From Pomphorhynchus laevis (Eukaryota; Acanthocephala; Palaeacanthocephala; Echinorhynchida; Pomphorhynchidae): a stretch of DNA of 64,000 nucleotides. Location of the stretch: positions 24,953 to 88,952 of the forward strand of contig WNNJ02003267.1 in the NCBI GenBank assembly GCA_012934845.2, in the 5' to 3' direction. A program made the translations under genes and the position numbers. Each line of letters begins with the position of its first letter. Position 1 is the stretch's first letter. Shown here piece by piece: positions 1 through 12,110 of this stretch. The notes beneath the pieces are model-generated. The model was not told the DNA's origin. It saw nothing but the letters and a program-made list of their open reading frames with translations, and did no database searches.

Positions 1-715
1 ACTCGAGCAGAGAGCCAAGAGGAAGACCCTTTAATAGAGGCGTGTTCTACAGCGGTTTTCGATTTTTGATCTAATTCAGACATTATGTTGGTTAATTCAC
101 CCTGTTCTAAATCAGATTTTTCTGTTGTTATCATCCGAGCCATTTCTCTTTGCTTTTCGTAAAGAGTTGATCCTCTTATATTCATGTCCAGAAGGTTGCA
201 CATTTTGGCTGATCTTGACCATTCCATTTTAGCTATTTTTTGAGGATTTATTATTCCTAGGCCTCCGTTAGCTACTTTAAGGCACAAGACATTAAACCAT
301 GTGTGATCAATATCCTCTTTGCCTAGAATTTGAGGTAGTAGCTCGTGCTGAATAATCGTAACCAGCTTTTCGAACCATTCCGTTTGACATTCGCATGTTC
401 TTAGAATATAGCTCCATTTATGTTGTAGTCCGAATATGAATGCAGAATATGCTAGATGCCTCTCACTCTGTGCTACTGATTTAAGCCGAACTAATAAGGA
501 GATCCATTCGTCAATCTTTTGCTGAACATAATTCGCTTCAAAGTTTAGAAAACCAATTGGACAGCCAAGCAATTCTAACCCATGTTTTGTTATGTTTACC
601 CCAAGATCTCGAGATCTTTTCCATTTGTATTATTTTTTAGATTTATTAGTAATTTGCATTTTGATTCATTTACGAAAAAGCAATATGCTGGACCGAGTTT
701 CTTTATGTGATTGAA
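1..715 (-). mobile_element. LINE-like retroelement, RT thumb to linker, cut by window edge
   Basis: On the minus strand a frame stays open from about 620 down to base 1, roughly 207 codons with no stop. Readable blocks are GLELLGCPIGF, ANGGLGIINPQ and GSSSWLSAR, which match the post-RT region of an invertebrate retroelement family whose C-terminus carries an HGTF-PLVFS-type block. The neighbouring frame upstream (about 600-712) reads GPAYCFFVNESKCKLL, the RT thumb, so one frameshift lies near 598. Related C-terminal pieces occur at 38590-39060 and 60490-60700. The long open frame suggests a fairly young copy continuing left of the window. The family name is uncertain; I infer a non-LTR element with a restriction-like nuclease. 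Confidence 0.7.
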
Positions 716-1010
716 ACATTAATAATAAAACTACTATTAATTTATATCGTAAAGATGACATATTTAAATTTACAAGAAACATATTTTTGCATGGTCATTC
801 ATGCATACTATATAATATAAAATATAATACATTAAATAATGAAATTTTAAGAATCGCCATAAAATGATATTGGCTTAGCTACAGAAAATATCAACGGTAA
901 AAATAAATTAAAAAAATTTACTTGGTATTAGAATAAGATACTAGATTATCAGCTGCTCTGTTGAGTCGAGGAATAGGGTCGAAACTTGATAGCATAGCAG
1001 TTCATAGCAG
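715..1010 (+). mobile_element. Permuted PLE fragment: RT tail and 3' UTR
   Basis: Plus-strand frame reads NLYRKDDIFKFTRNIFLHGHSC, in pieces matching the C-terminal RT block seen in other copies here (27.9-28.2, 34.1, 45.8 kb). It then runs into the repeat 3' UTR (about 930-1010) with the diagnostic GATAGCATAGCAG string. It is 5'-truncated and abuts the LINE piece on its left. Confidence 0.75.
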
Positions 1011-1682
1011 TTGTTGTGTTCATATTTAAATCATTATAATTTACCTCTTAAAAAGAGTAAGTTTACAATAAGTTTTTGTAAACTTACGGTAAACTAACAA
1101 TGTATGGGTAAACTCACTTGTGTGGCGTAATACGGTCAAACACGCAATTACGTTATCAATGGCATAAATACTAAATTTTAGTTTATAATTTATGAATTGT
1201 GTCATTATATATTAGTTTGCAGTCAATATGCACTATTACATAGGGTATTGATTCATATTAAAAACGATATCAAGATTCAATGTAGTCAATGGATGCAAGA
1301 AATAAATAAATATAACATCAAGTAACTTTAACTAAAACCATTCATAATAAGATCAGCAATACTGATTAACTTGTTAGGTTTTCTTTTCTTTCGCTTTCTT
1401 CAAATTTAAATGAGTTTTGATTTGACTTCACGACCTAAATTTCAATATTAATGTTTGTATTTCGTAGAAATGTTACTCTTCGTTTGCAAAGTTTTCGTAC
1501 GTTCAGAAATAAAAGGTTTTGAAATCGGACAAGATTTCAAAAACTTTTATAATAGTCAAAAATGCCAAAATAAATAATAAAAGATTAAAAATATCTACAA
1601 TAAATTAATTCATTTACTTCAAATGAGTAGCGGATAAAATATATATAAAATTTAATAAAATATAATAGAAATTTTAAGGAGC
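1011..1682. other. AT-rich stretch with no recognised gene
   Basis: No open frame, splice-bounded exon or repeat seen elsewhere in the window was recognised in this interval. Confidence 0.5.
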
Positions 1683-3625
1683 GAATGATGAGCTCTATGC
1701 TTATATCCTGATCATGGATACCCAGGAAAGAATCCAATTGGATTTCGAGTACTGGGAACAAGACGCAGTATATAGGGCTCAGCAGCGTAGGGAATATAAT
1801 ATTGTCCCTACGCAATCTCGAAGAGCAGCTCAAGATTTACTTTTTGACTGGGCTTTTGAAACCTTCGAGCGGCAGAGCAGTAGGGGTAATGAGCAAAATG
1901 GATGTCAACTCCCTATAGCTCACTTCCCTGCTGAAACCGTCAGGAATCTGATCAATCACTCCACAGCCAGAGACCCTGGGATGATGAATGCAATTTTCTC
2001 GGTGATACCGGATTTATTTCGGCCACCAATAAGAGAAATTGTTGATCAGATATCAGAGAGGACGAGTATGCAGTTCTACAACGGAATCTCATACTCTTGA
2101 TAAAGGGACAGCTGACATGAAACGAGTATATTGACATACTCAGTCAGCAAAACCCAACATCAATTGTCCTTGCGCACCTGGACATGTTCATCGAACGTGA
2201 CCTGGGAGCCATTGATCTTGGATCTTTGTTAGGAGAGCTCGTTAGGATACAATCTTCATCGTACCAACGACATCCTGAGGTAGCTGATGTGGCTAACGTA
2301 CCTCGACTTTTAGAACAAAGTCAGGCACCAGGGCATATTCGTTCAATCTTCTGTCAGGGAGTGCGAATTGAGGCTATACCGGTGAGTTGGCGCCGATGGA
2401 AATCTAACGTGAGTCCCGCAGTCACAAGAGCCATAAGGTATCACATCAAGAAGGGCATCATAGCTCCTCTACCACGGAGGACTAAGCCACAATACTGTTC
2501 TAGGGTCTTTTTAATACCTAAGAAGGACTCTTAGAGGCTTATATATGACAGGCGGATATGGGACGGGTGTAAAACCTCGGATTTCTATCTGCCTTCCATA
2601 TATCAAGTACTGGACAGAGAACATGTTGTGTACAAAAGCTGGTATGTGAAGATTGATTTTAAATCAATGTTCTATCAGATACCACTTTGTCCAACCGACT
2701 GAATAAAAACAGCCTTCGAATACAATAGTATTTACTATCATTACAAGGTTGTTCCTTTCGGTATACCTTGGGGACCCTTTTGGGCATAAATGATTGGCAA
2801 TGCCATCACTTATTTTACTCGTAAACAAGGGGTTGAAGCTTGGACTCATATTGATGATATGATCCTTTCACACGACTCTAAGGCCAAACTAGCCGCAGCA
2901 GTTCGTAAGCTTCTTGCTCTCTGCAAAAGTGGAAATCTCTCTCTAAATCTAGAGAAGTGCATCCTACGTCCTAGTAAGAAATTGACTTTCTTAGGGGGCA
3001 CTTGGTCGACAGAAGGGGTACGAATTATCTCAGATGCGTTATCTCGTTTTCGCGAGGCTGTGGCGTATTTGAGGATTCTTAAATCCCCTATTCATAGTCG
3101 CCAAGGGATGCGTTTGAGAGGTCTGATTAATTACTATGTGCATTTCTTTTCCACTGCGCATAAGCTCCTTTACCAGGACGAACCTTGGCAGTCCTGGTTT
3201 CTGGAGTGGCCCATTGATAAGGAGCCCCTGGTGCTACCTAAGCCTCACAGAGCATGTCACGAAAAGATCTTAGTGAATGCCACTCAATCACAGATTGGGA
3301 TTGTTGGTTCGGAAGGGAAGTTGCACACATATGAGTTACCATATAAACTACCGATTTTCGAGGATGAATTATTAGCCGCTTGGTGTGGTCATAGACTATA
3401 CCCAGACGCCAGATATATACGGATAACCAAGGTGTATATCATTCAGTCCTCAAATGGAGAGCGAAAACGGTACCAATGGGTAACTTTTTCCTACAGAATA
3501 TGCATGGTATACTTATACATTGGATACCCACTGCGTCTAACCCGGCCGACATACCTAGTCGCTATTAGGCTACTATCCTTTTTCTCCTTTTTGCTTGTTT
3601 CTTCCTTCCTGATATCACAGCTATT
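1683..3625 (+). mobile_element. Fossil RT-RNase H retroelement, copy 1
   Basis: Coding remains of the same element as the copy at 22.0-24.4 kb, about 85 percent alike by eye. Parts in order: an N-terminal region of unknown function, reverse transcriptase with the catalytic block HIDDMIL, connection domain, and RNase H ending near the PAD-x-PSR-type block. It is broken, with several breaks (about five), and its ends are lost, so it is older or more decayed than copy 2. Family placement is as for copy 2: RT-RNase H lineage resembling DIRS or pararetrovirus-type enzymes. Confidence 0.75.
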
Positions 3626-3739
3626 AATATTAAATATTTTTTGACTATTGTTCTATACTCGTTTGTAATTTTACATACGATTACAAAATATTGTTAATAA
3701 TTAAGAAAATGCTTTATTTATAGTTATTTATTATTCATA

Positions 3740-3930
3740 ATTATTGATTTTAATAATGATAATATAACAGTTCATGCTGATGACCTCTAATAATTACTTA
3801 TTTTCTTTATCATTATTTTTAATAATGAGAGTATAACAGCTGGTGACCTCTATTACTTATTCGAATGCATTGGTTGTTATTTATTATTCAATTCATAAAA
3901 ATTGATTTTTATTTTAAATTTCAATTTTGA
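3740..3930 (+). repeat. Two partial copies of the PLE 3' UTR
   Basis: The string CTGATGACCTCTAAT and its near repeat GGTGACCTCTATTACT are followed by the TTATTATTCAATTCATAAAA block of the dispersed 3' UTR. They lie in sense orientation and are diverged. Confidence 0.6.
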
Positions 3931-4884
3931 CTTTGCATCAAATAAAATGCAGAGGGTAATGAATAAAAATTCTGTGGTTTAAAGCATAAAATCGATTGCA
4001 ATAAAAACTAAAAAAAGAGCTGCGATAGTTAAGAAAATTGAATTAATTGGATAACGAAAACAATTTGAAAAAATGGGGCGAAACTAATTTAAAATAGATC
4101 CAAATGTATAACAATATGCCTATGTCAAATGAAATGCACGCACACTTATGATGGTTTTTTATATTTTAGTTCAATAATCACGCATTATACTAAAATGCAT
4201 AATGTTATGCTCACCACTTTGACGATCCGACTCGGCTGCTACTTTGTCTTCAAGTACCTTGTCAATAGGGTTAGTCATTGTTGCTTTGTTCGCAACAGAT
4301 AATTGCGTCAGATGATTATGGACGATTTCCTGAGGTTTCCTTTAATAAATAAATGCGTTTAGCATGTGCTATTAATTCAGATAGTACCATTTTGCTGAAA
4401 CATTCTCAGTCAAATCTGTAACGATGTTAATATTTTTCTAAAATCATTAATTAAAATTAAAATTATTTATATTACATAGCTTATATCTGTGTTTTTCTGA
4501 AATAAATTAATGTTGATTCAATTAAAGAACTAATTTATAATTGAAAGTGTAAAATTTAAGTTAAGGCAAGTATGCTTTTACTTCCTTCATGAAAGAATGA
4601 TCTGAACCATTAAGTTTCTAAGTAGTAATAACGCAGGAAGGTTTGAATCATTATTAATTTATTGCATTAGGTATATAGCATTTCAACACCATAACATTTA
4701 TCGCACTTTATTTTCTGCAGATCTGCATCTGCAAGTCATGTTCATTACATACATTAAGCCCTTTGTTAAAAATAGCTTTTATTTAAATATTTTTTTAAAC
4801 AGCAAAACAATAATATTAAAAAAAGATAATACAGGAGAACGTTTGTCTTATTCGTAGAGAAATGTCATTCTTTTAGCAAGACTG
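3931..4884. other. AT-rich stretch with no recognised gene
   Basis: No coding or repeat signal was recognised apart from general AT richness. Confidence 0.45.
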
Positions 4885-6420
4885 GCTGCTACCACCAGCC
4901 TACCATGTTCTTGCCCTTTGGAACCGTCGCCAGAATGCTGACAGCATTTCCACGTTGGATAGCGATGCTAACGTTTCGAAGGTATGAAGTAGCACGTGAA
5001 TCCACGGTAACGTGCTTCACTCTTTTTCCTATATCCTTAACAAGAGCCAAAGCGGAAGAACCCAGTGATCCATAAGTATCTACTCCAAAAGGGCAAAATA
5101 TGTGGGACATGGTCAAGTCGGCATATTTCAGCCGTTTCCGCTCTTCGGAATATGAAGCTGCTTCGCCCGCTCCTCTGGTCGCGTTCCTAACATTGCTGGC
5201 TGCAAGGGTGTCCACGCAGGTGGCGTCCCACATCAAACATTTCCCTTAACGCTAAGAGAAAATGGTAACCCAATCATAACGTCGACCGTCCGATCTGCAT
5301 ACATTGGATGGCTCTAGCATGTTTGGGGCGTTGACGGTGTTGAGGACTCTGCTTATCACTGAATTTATTTCCGCGTGTCTGGGAAATCTGCCTCTCGTAA
5401 TTCTGCATGCTAATCCGTGTCGTCCTGACTTGTCAACAGACGCTCCACAATGACAAATGTGTGGAGTACATGTAGAAAGGCCTCGTCTTAGGGAAATGCT
5501 CAATCTCACAACCTCGTCATCGAGCAAAGTTTTCAGGGCACTAATCGAAACTGTGTTTAGCCAAGCACCAGACTCACTTGGGGGGGGACCGACATTATTC
5601 GCACGCGAGATGCATCGCCTTCCGAGCCTTTAATTAAAGATTCATGAGCTCGTTTAACGGGTGGAGTGTCCCAAGCGGATTGTTTATGGCTATTAGTCGG
5701 TACCTCACTGAGACCCGTCTTGGCCAACCAAGTTGAGTAGCCATCTTCAAAATGTGGGCAATGTGTACAGTTATTCAAAAGAATGTTGACGCAGTCCTTC
5801 ATTGTCACTACAGACGATAAGAAAGCCGGAAGAGCAATGTCCGCTAAACTGCGGATCCCCAAACCACCGAACGGCACGGGCAATGAAGCTTGACGCCATA
5901 AATCGTTCGTAATCGCGCAATTTGTGATGTGGGATAAATATTTTTCCAGTACACCATCGAGCTTATAAAGTTCCGCGTACATGTTGAAGCAAGGAGTTGT
6001 ACGGAACTTATAAAGAAGTCTGGGCATGTAAAATCAGTTCTTTACAAGGAAAAGTGCATCGTGAGCACGAAGCTCGCAAACCCCAGTGCACATTAATACC
6101 AATTGCTCCTCGCTCTGAGCCAAATCTTTCGGTGAATTCTCTTCAAAGACAACGCTTCCAAGGATTTGCAAATTTTCTCGACTAAATCACTTTTATGTTA
6201 GGGCCTACAGATGAAAAGGTAGTATCCATCTGTTCGATTTCATGTTCCCCCATATTCAGGAACATGAGCTCACATTTGCCTGCATTGAGCTTCAGACCTA
6301 TTCGGTTAGCTGATGCCAAAATCGTCTCCAATCGTGCAGCACAACAGATGAATCTCCTCCAAGCGTTGCGTCGTCCAAATACCACGCGTTAAAGGTGGAT
6401 TGAAGAGAGTGCGACACGAA
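4885..6420 (-). mobile_element. RLE-type LINE, 5'-truncated at the RT active site
   Basis: Read from high to low coordinate on the minus strand. The RT block FNAWYLDDATLGG lies at about 6420-6360, then the thumb KLNAGKCELMF (6290-6250), then a zinc knuckle CHCGASVDKSGRHGLAC (about 5465-5415). Next comes a restriction-like endonuclease core RSDGRRYDWVTIFS and WDATCVDTLAASN, then QRGNAVSI and a stop at 4889. The CCHC followed by a PD-like nuclease at the C-terminus is the order known for restriction-like-endonuclease LINEs. Frame changes occur near 6180, 6030, 5540 and 5240, so it is dead. The left end just after the stop looks like the true 3' end; the right end is truncation. Confidence 0.85.
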
Positions 6421-7714
6421 TTTAAATTATTTTTAATTATTTTAAATTTAAAATATTTTAATTTAAATAATTAAAACTTCTTTTGATTATTAAAACTAAT
6501 AATTAAAATTTCTAATAATTAAAACTTCTTTTAATTATTTAAATTATTTTAAAATTAAATTATGTTAATTTTAAAAATTAAAACTCCTTTTGAAAACGTA
6601 AACAAAGCAAATTTAAATAGTCGCTTCTGTGGTACAACCCTAAAATGTAATCTCACCTAAAATGAAAAGTAAATCTTACCTATCTATTATAGACTTGACT
6701 AGTTGTTGTTAGTGAATATTACGTGAATAGGTTTAGTAAAGATTATACAAAAACAACGATAATTTTCAGTTAATTTTAAAATTATTTAAACTTAATATTT
6801 TGCATTAAGTTCTCCTTTCAAATGAAAAGAACTTACTATTTTCTTTTTCTCAAATGAAAATAGCTTACTTTCAGCGCAGTGTAAATTGATTGGACTGCAT
6901 TTTCAATGTTGCTCTGCAGTTTGGAGTTGATTTCATGGTTTCTAAATATACAAAAACATTTTGCCTACCTTTCAAAAATATGACAAAACCGTTCATTTAG
7001 GTCGGCCCTGAAGCGATTCCAGCCGACAAATCATATTTTGTTGTATTAAATAAACATCACATAATGATCTTTACTCACATTGATTTGTCGAAATTAAGAT
7101 TGCCATTGCAATTTTGTGAGTAGAGATATTCGCTGCTAGAATCTTGCATCATTAAGCTAGAAATCATACGCAGAAAATTGTGAATTAACAATTAGAGCGA
7201 CCGTTTTAGAAATGAATTAAAGAGCAAGTTATATAGTTGGAACTACATTGGATTATGGGTTTATAATTTATTAAAGAGCAAGTCAAAAATATGTTGGATA
7301 TTAAATGAGAATATTGTAGATTATTTGTCCGAATTCAGTGCAATATTTCACCCATTTCTTCATTTAAGTACCATTTATATTACCGGACAACTGAAAGTGT
7401 GTAGGAACTCTCACAGTCGTGCTAAGAGTAGTCTTTTCAAATTAAGAACTTCTGATAAATATGCTAAATATCAAACGGTGCCCCATCTACTTGTGTAGAC
7501 TAAATGTGATTGATGCAGAAAACAACTTACATGTTTAGAGTCAACGTTCATAAAACTAGAGATTCACATTAAAAATGTTATTTAAATAAACCAAAATTAT
7601 CAGATTTATGTCTCGTGTTTTTAAAGCAGCTGTTGTCATTCACAGAAACAATCAGAATTTATAATCTTCAATGGGTTATTTACACCTTATGCGGGCCAGT
7701 GTATCAATTACAAA
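6421..7714. other. AT-rich stretch with no recognised gene
   Basis: The first 170 bases are simple TTTAATTA-like sequence abutting the truncated LINE. No frame, exon or family repeat was recognised in the rest. Confidence 0.45.
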
Positions 7715-7911
7715 GGAAACGTATACGTACGATTTTAATACGCTTTATACAAATCTAGATTAGTAGATATTAAAGAAGCGTTAGTAAAATTAATTAATCT
7801 TATATTCTGACAAAGATATATATTTATATATATAGATTTTATCGTATGAGATCATGAAGATCGATTGGAATCGGGACTGGTGATCCTTTGATGGATTCTT
7901 ATTTATGTAAC

Positions 7912-8318
7912 GAATAGTTGCTAGGTCACACGAGGTGACTTTCGCATTGAAAACCAGCTACAGAATCCTTCCTTCATGATATTCAATTCCATACACCCTG
8001 ACTACTAACGGCGCCATTGCCACAACCGTTTTCGTTTCGCCCGCTTTTTGCCACATGTTGGTAGCCCCGGGCTCATCAGAAGGCTGACTACCAACATGTG
8101 GCAAAGGCTGACTACCATCAGCCTTCAGAAGGCTGACTACCATCAGCCTTCTGATGAGCCCGGGGCTACCAACATGTGGCAAAAAGCGGGCGAAACGAAA
8201 ACGGTTGTGGCAATGGCGCCGTTAGTAGTCAGGGTGTATGGAATTGAATATCATGAAGGAAGGATTCTGTAGCTGGTTTTCAATGCGAAAGTCACCTCGT
8301 GTGACCTAGCAACTATTC
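7912..8318. repeat. Perfect 176-bp inverted repeat (407-bp palindrome) with hammerhead cores
   Basis: Arms 7912-8087 and 8143-8318 are exact reverse complements as printed. The 55-bp centre carries scrambled pieces of the arm and two GGCTGACTACCATCAGCC mini-hairpins. Each arm is GC-richer than its surroundings. The plus strand of the right arm contains a hammerhead-like layout: stem I GCCTT 8146-8150 with AGGGT 8231-8235; CTGATGA 8151-8157; stem II GCCCG 8158-8162 with CGGGC 8187-8191; GAAA 8192-8195; stem III closing on AGTAGTC with cleavage expected after 8230. The left arm carries the mirror copy on the minus strand. It may be a fold-back element or an inverted-read assembly artefact. Confidence 0.9.

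Positions 8319-8320
<2 letters not shown>

Positions 8321-8387
<67 letters not shown>
8321..8387. repeat. (TA)n microsatellite, about 33 units
   Basis: An uninterrupted TA run begins two bases after the palindrome. Confidence 0.97.
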
Positions 8388-8390
<3 letters not shown>

Positions 8391-8518
8391 ATAATAATTA
8401 TAACGCCTATCTAACAAAAATTAAACCATCAAATAAATATAAATATATGGATAAAATTGAATTAATAGAATCCTTAAATATTTTGATAAATCAAAATTAT
8501 TTAAAAGTAAGGACAATT

Positions 8519-8735
8519 TTAGAACACAAAAGGAATAAATTTTCAAAATATAAATACATACGATTTTAGTACGCTTTATACAAATCTAGATTTAGTAGAT
8601 ATTAAAGAAGCGTTAGTAAAATTAATTAACCTTATATTCGGAAAAAGATATACATATATATGTTATAATAATTATAACGTCTATCTAACAAAAATTAAAC
8701 CATCAAATAAATATAAATATATGGATAAAATTGAG
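8519..8735 (+). mobile_element. PLE RT fragment
   Basis: It reads FLEHKRNKFSKYKYIRF-like then TLYTNLDLVDIKEALVKL and FGKRYTYICYNNYNVYLT in pieces. It repeats sequence already present in the preceding fragment, so it is a second copy rather than a continuation. Confidence 0.7.
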
Positions 8736-8810
8736 ATGAAAGTTGAAAGTTTTTTTAATGTGGCAAATGCACACAGATAAAATAAAAAAATTAAAAATAA
8801 CGTTAATCGG

Positions 8811-9412
8811 TTAGTAGCAACGATTTAAACTGCTTTTTGAAAAACGGGAGTCAGGATGATGATCGCAGATGATCAGGTAGGGAATTCCAAAGGAGAGGAA
8901 CAGCGATATGTAGGGATCGACGGCCGAAGTTGGTTGAGTGAAGAGGTACGTGTAGCAGAAGAGAAGCAAAGGAACGTAGGTGAGTAGAAAGATAGCGAGA
9001 TTCACTTAGAGTTGGCAGATAGAGATAAGAAGGATAATTACAATGGAGAAGGCGATAAGTCAGGCAAAGCAGACGAAAACGAACGCGATATTCAATACTT
9101 AGCCATTCAAGTTTTGATAAATAGGAAGATATATGATCGAATTTACGAAGTCGAAAAAGGATGCGCACCGCAGTGTTAATGAGGCGTTGAAAAGGTTTAA
9201 GGGGTGACTTTGAAGAGAAAACGAGAAGGCTAAGACAGTAATCAATACGTGGGAAAAGAAGGGAGGAGATAAGAGATTTACAAGAACTAAAATCTAGAGA
9301 ATTTCTGACGAGACGAATATCACGGAGAAGAATATTTGAAGACCTAGTTTTATCACGAATGAAGGGATCGAGATGCAGGTTATTGTCGAAGTGAATACCT
9401 AGAAATACTAGT
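8811..9412 (-). mobile_element. L2/CR1-like LINE, ORF2 C-terminal part
   Basis: The minus strand reads almost without break from about 9410: LGIHFDNNLHLDPFIRDK, SSLLFPRIDYCLSLL, QRLINTAVRILFRLRKFDHIS, then a frame change near 8990 and LHIAVPLLWNSLPDHLR. These blocks are typical of the region after the RT in L2/CR1-group LINEs, and the same blocks recur at 48.9-49.8 and 55.8-56.4 kb. It is 5'-truncated and its 3' UTR is not evident. Confidence 0.85.
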
Positions 9413-9439
9413 TAATATACGAATTAATATGTTAATATT

Positions 9440-10490
9440 AATTAATGCTATGTTATAATCATTATACAGAACTTACTAAATTAAAGGATAACTATATAAT
9501 AACAACTATTATCGAAACAAATTGAAACAACTATTATTATGAAACAATTATTACAAGTCACTGTTCTGTAATGGATAAAAAGGGTATAAAGGTTGAATCA
9601 GATAATAAAACTATACCTATATTATATTGGAATCCAAAATTACATAAAAATCCAATAAAACCTAGGTTCATATGTAGTGCGTTTAAATGTACATTAAAAC
9701 CGCTTTCTGTTTATATGAATAAAATACTTAAAGAAATTAAAGCACACTTTAATAAATATTGCAAGGTAATTGAAATTAATACTGGTATAAAACACTATTT
9801 CAGTATTAATTCTACAAAAGAATTTTTAGAACAGACAAAAGGAATAAATTTTTAAAATATAAATGCATACGATTTTAGTACGCTTTATGCAAATCTAGAT
9901 TTTACGTAAAAGCGTTAGAAAAATTAATAAATCTTATATTCGAAAAAACGCATACATAAATGGATGGACTTATAATAACTATAAGTCCATCTAACAAAAT
10001 AATTTTGATAAATCAAAATTATTTAAAAGTAGGGACATCTATATTTAGACAAATAAAAGATGTTCCTATGGGAGGTAATAGTAGCCAATTATAGCTGACT
10101 TGTTTTTAAGCTTTATAGAATATGAATTTGTTCATAACCGTGTAAAAAATAAATCTAAATTATATAAAGATATGAAATATATGTTTAGATATATTGATGA
10201 TATATGTGTATTTAACTCACATATTCGGGTAGCCTTATTTTTAATAAAACCAATAATATTACCAGCATTCATGCATGTCATACAATATTAAATATAATAC
10301 ATTTAATAATGAAATTTTAAGAATTTCCATAGTATGTAATGATATGGGCTTACTTCAAAATCAATTAAATAATTTAAAAGGTACAACATATTTTGAACTA
10401 GGTTTAATTTTATTGGCGTACTACGAAAATTTATTTTATAGAAGGTATATATAAGTTTAAAAAACCGGGGTCTAATCAAGACATAACAAT
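9440..10490 (+). mobile_element. Permuted PLE fragment: RT domain
   Basis: An open frame at 9571-9855 carries YWNPKLHKNPIKPRF and STKEFLEQTKGINF. Further RT blocks follow in shifting frames, including VPMGGN near 10070 and FRYIDDICVFN near 10185-10215, the Y-x-DD active site. The N-terminal nuclease is missing and multiple frameshifts make it dead. Confidence 0.85.
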
Positions 10491-10501
10491 ACGAAAATAT
10501 T

Positions 10502-10670
10502 AAGAATTATTGAAGCTGGATCAAAGAAAGGAAAATTTTATTTCATATTTCCCTAACCTTTGTCAGCATCTTCAGAAAATTATCTTGAGAAATTTTTTGA
10601 AGATGCTGACAGAGGTTAGCGAAATATCTAATAAAATTTTCCTTTCATTGATCCAGGTCCAATAATTCTT
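10502..10670. repeat. Long imperfect hairpin (MITE-like)
   Basis: Arms of about 80 bp (10502-10580 and 10592-10670) pair with few mismatches around an 11-base loop; AGATGCTGAC and GTCAGCATCTTC are in the upper stem. There is no coding content. It could be a MITE or fold-back element. Confidence 0.8.
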
Positions 10671-10979
10671 TATCAACAAATGGATCATTATAAACTAAAA
10701 GACGAAAAATATAATTACTTATTTAACTGCAACGGCAGTTACGACTAAGCATATATAAGATGACAGGTCTGTAACACGGAAGAAACAATGTTAATGTACA
10801 AGCGCAATCAACACTATACGTTGGAACCGGCATCAATTTTTAGTCAAAACGTATTTCACAACATGATATTCGGTAAAACTGGTTAGAAGCTGAACATATA
10901 ATTACGGCAGTGGCATTCATGAAAATTATTGCACTGTTTATCAGCAATCATTACGCAATCCAGATGCGTCGCTTAGAAA

Positions 10980-11645
10980 GAGGTTTCACTTTGATCCCAT
11001 CAGAGTGCTTTTCTTTCAGGCAACCATCCAACTTTTCGCCAAGATTGGCTCGAGTTCGACAGCTTTTGACAGCCGATCAAAGGAGAGAAGTGGCCGTCAC
11101 AATGCTTTTAGCCTCATCATCCGGTGCAGCCGGCATCAATATTACTCCTCGAAACCACAGGTGGTCGTATTTCATGGCGCCCCTGCCACTAAGAAAAAAT
11201 TGAAGAGATTAGCACTCTCAGCTCTATCCTCCATATTTGCAAATCAACCACTCCTATCTTTCACAAGTCGAGTAAAATATCTAAAGTTCGCCGTTACGGT
11301 GAACTGGTCAGCGAATGCTGACCTGGATAGACACTAACGTATCCTGAAGAAAGCTAGGTGGGCCCTTAAACTGGCTAAGCATCTATCGTTGAATGGTAAA
11401 ACCCAAATGCGTGTTTGGGGTACTTGGACTATCTCTGGATTAGTCTTACTTTCGAAAAGACGTCCCCTTGAGCAGAGACTAAGGTTTCTGAAGCTCCTCA
11501 TCTCGCAAATACCGGGCATAGTCCGCCTTGATCGGATTCTTCGGAGGGGGTGAAAGACTCCTGGTGGTTTAGACGTAGAACGGTGTGTTGGATTGGCTGG
11601 AGGGATTAGATTCCAATGTACCGAAGGTCGTGAAGACATAAGAAG
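10980..11645 (+). mobile_element. Degraded LINE ORF2 C-terminal remnant
   Basis: Discontinuous plus-strand frames read VKYLKFAVTVNWSANADLDRH, then KKARWALKLAKHLSLNGKTQ, then ISQIPGIVRLDRILRRG. This pattern resembles the KYLG-x-D-x-L-W block and following helices of APE-type LINEs (R1/I group). No catalytic motif is left. The GC content is higher than in the flanks. Assignment is tentative. Confidence 0.4.
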
Positions 11646-11699
11646 ATTGAAATAACAACGTTTCTGACCTTGATTTCTTTTTATGCTGTTTTTATTTTG

Positions 11700-12110
11700 A
11701 AAACGTTTTTAGTGCTTATATTTTTATTTAACAAAATTATTTTTATTAGTGTTTTTCCCTTCAAATTTCCTATGTACAGTCGTCTGCCAATGTTTATTGT
11801 TATCCAGATAGACTTCAATATCTAGAAATACGATGCTTTGGTTCACCTGTTCTGATATATTGAATCTCATATAGTTGTTTAAATTCTTTAAGAAATTCTC
11901 TAATTCATCCCAGCTATATTCCCATACCAACAAAATATCATCCACAAGCGTATCCAATGAGAATACGTTGGCATTGCTTGAAGACAAAATCACGTTGAAG
12001 AAGAGCTACAAACAATCCTGCATAAGTTGGTCCTATAGGGATACTCATTTATGTCTTTATAAGCTGCTTAAAGTACTCATTGCTAAATACAGGGTAGCGT
12101 ATTGTTAAAT
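11700..12110 (-). mobile_element. PLE-type RT fragment, second lineage
   Basis: The minus strand reads MSIPIGPTYAGLFVALLQRD (RT motif B) near 12090-12030. It then reads VDDILLVWEYSWDELENFL (motif C, x-DD) and FLDIEVYLDNN (motif D region) in the frame 11993-11724. These match canonical Penelope/Neptune-type RTs rather than the permuted PLE that dominates here. Both ends are truncated. Confidence 0.7.

Larger units (their letters stand above)
7715..8518 (+). mobile_element. PLE RT fragment split by palindrome and TA repeat
   Basis: Segments 7720-7815 and 8388-8518 are successive parts of the PLE RT (TLYTNLD, IKEALVKLINLIF, then YNNYNAYLTKIKPSNKYKYMDKIE in pieces, LINQNYLK). Between them lie about 100 unrelated bases, the 407-bp palindrome and a (TA)n run. 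It is 5'- and 3'-truncated. Confidence 0.75.

Noticed and set aside
7958-8272. Two identical 74-codon frames pointing outwards from the palindrome
   Set aside because: They are the same arm read twice by symmetry, with no recognisable domain; the ribozyme-like layout explains the sequence better.
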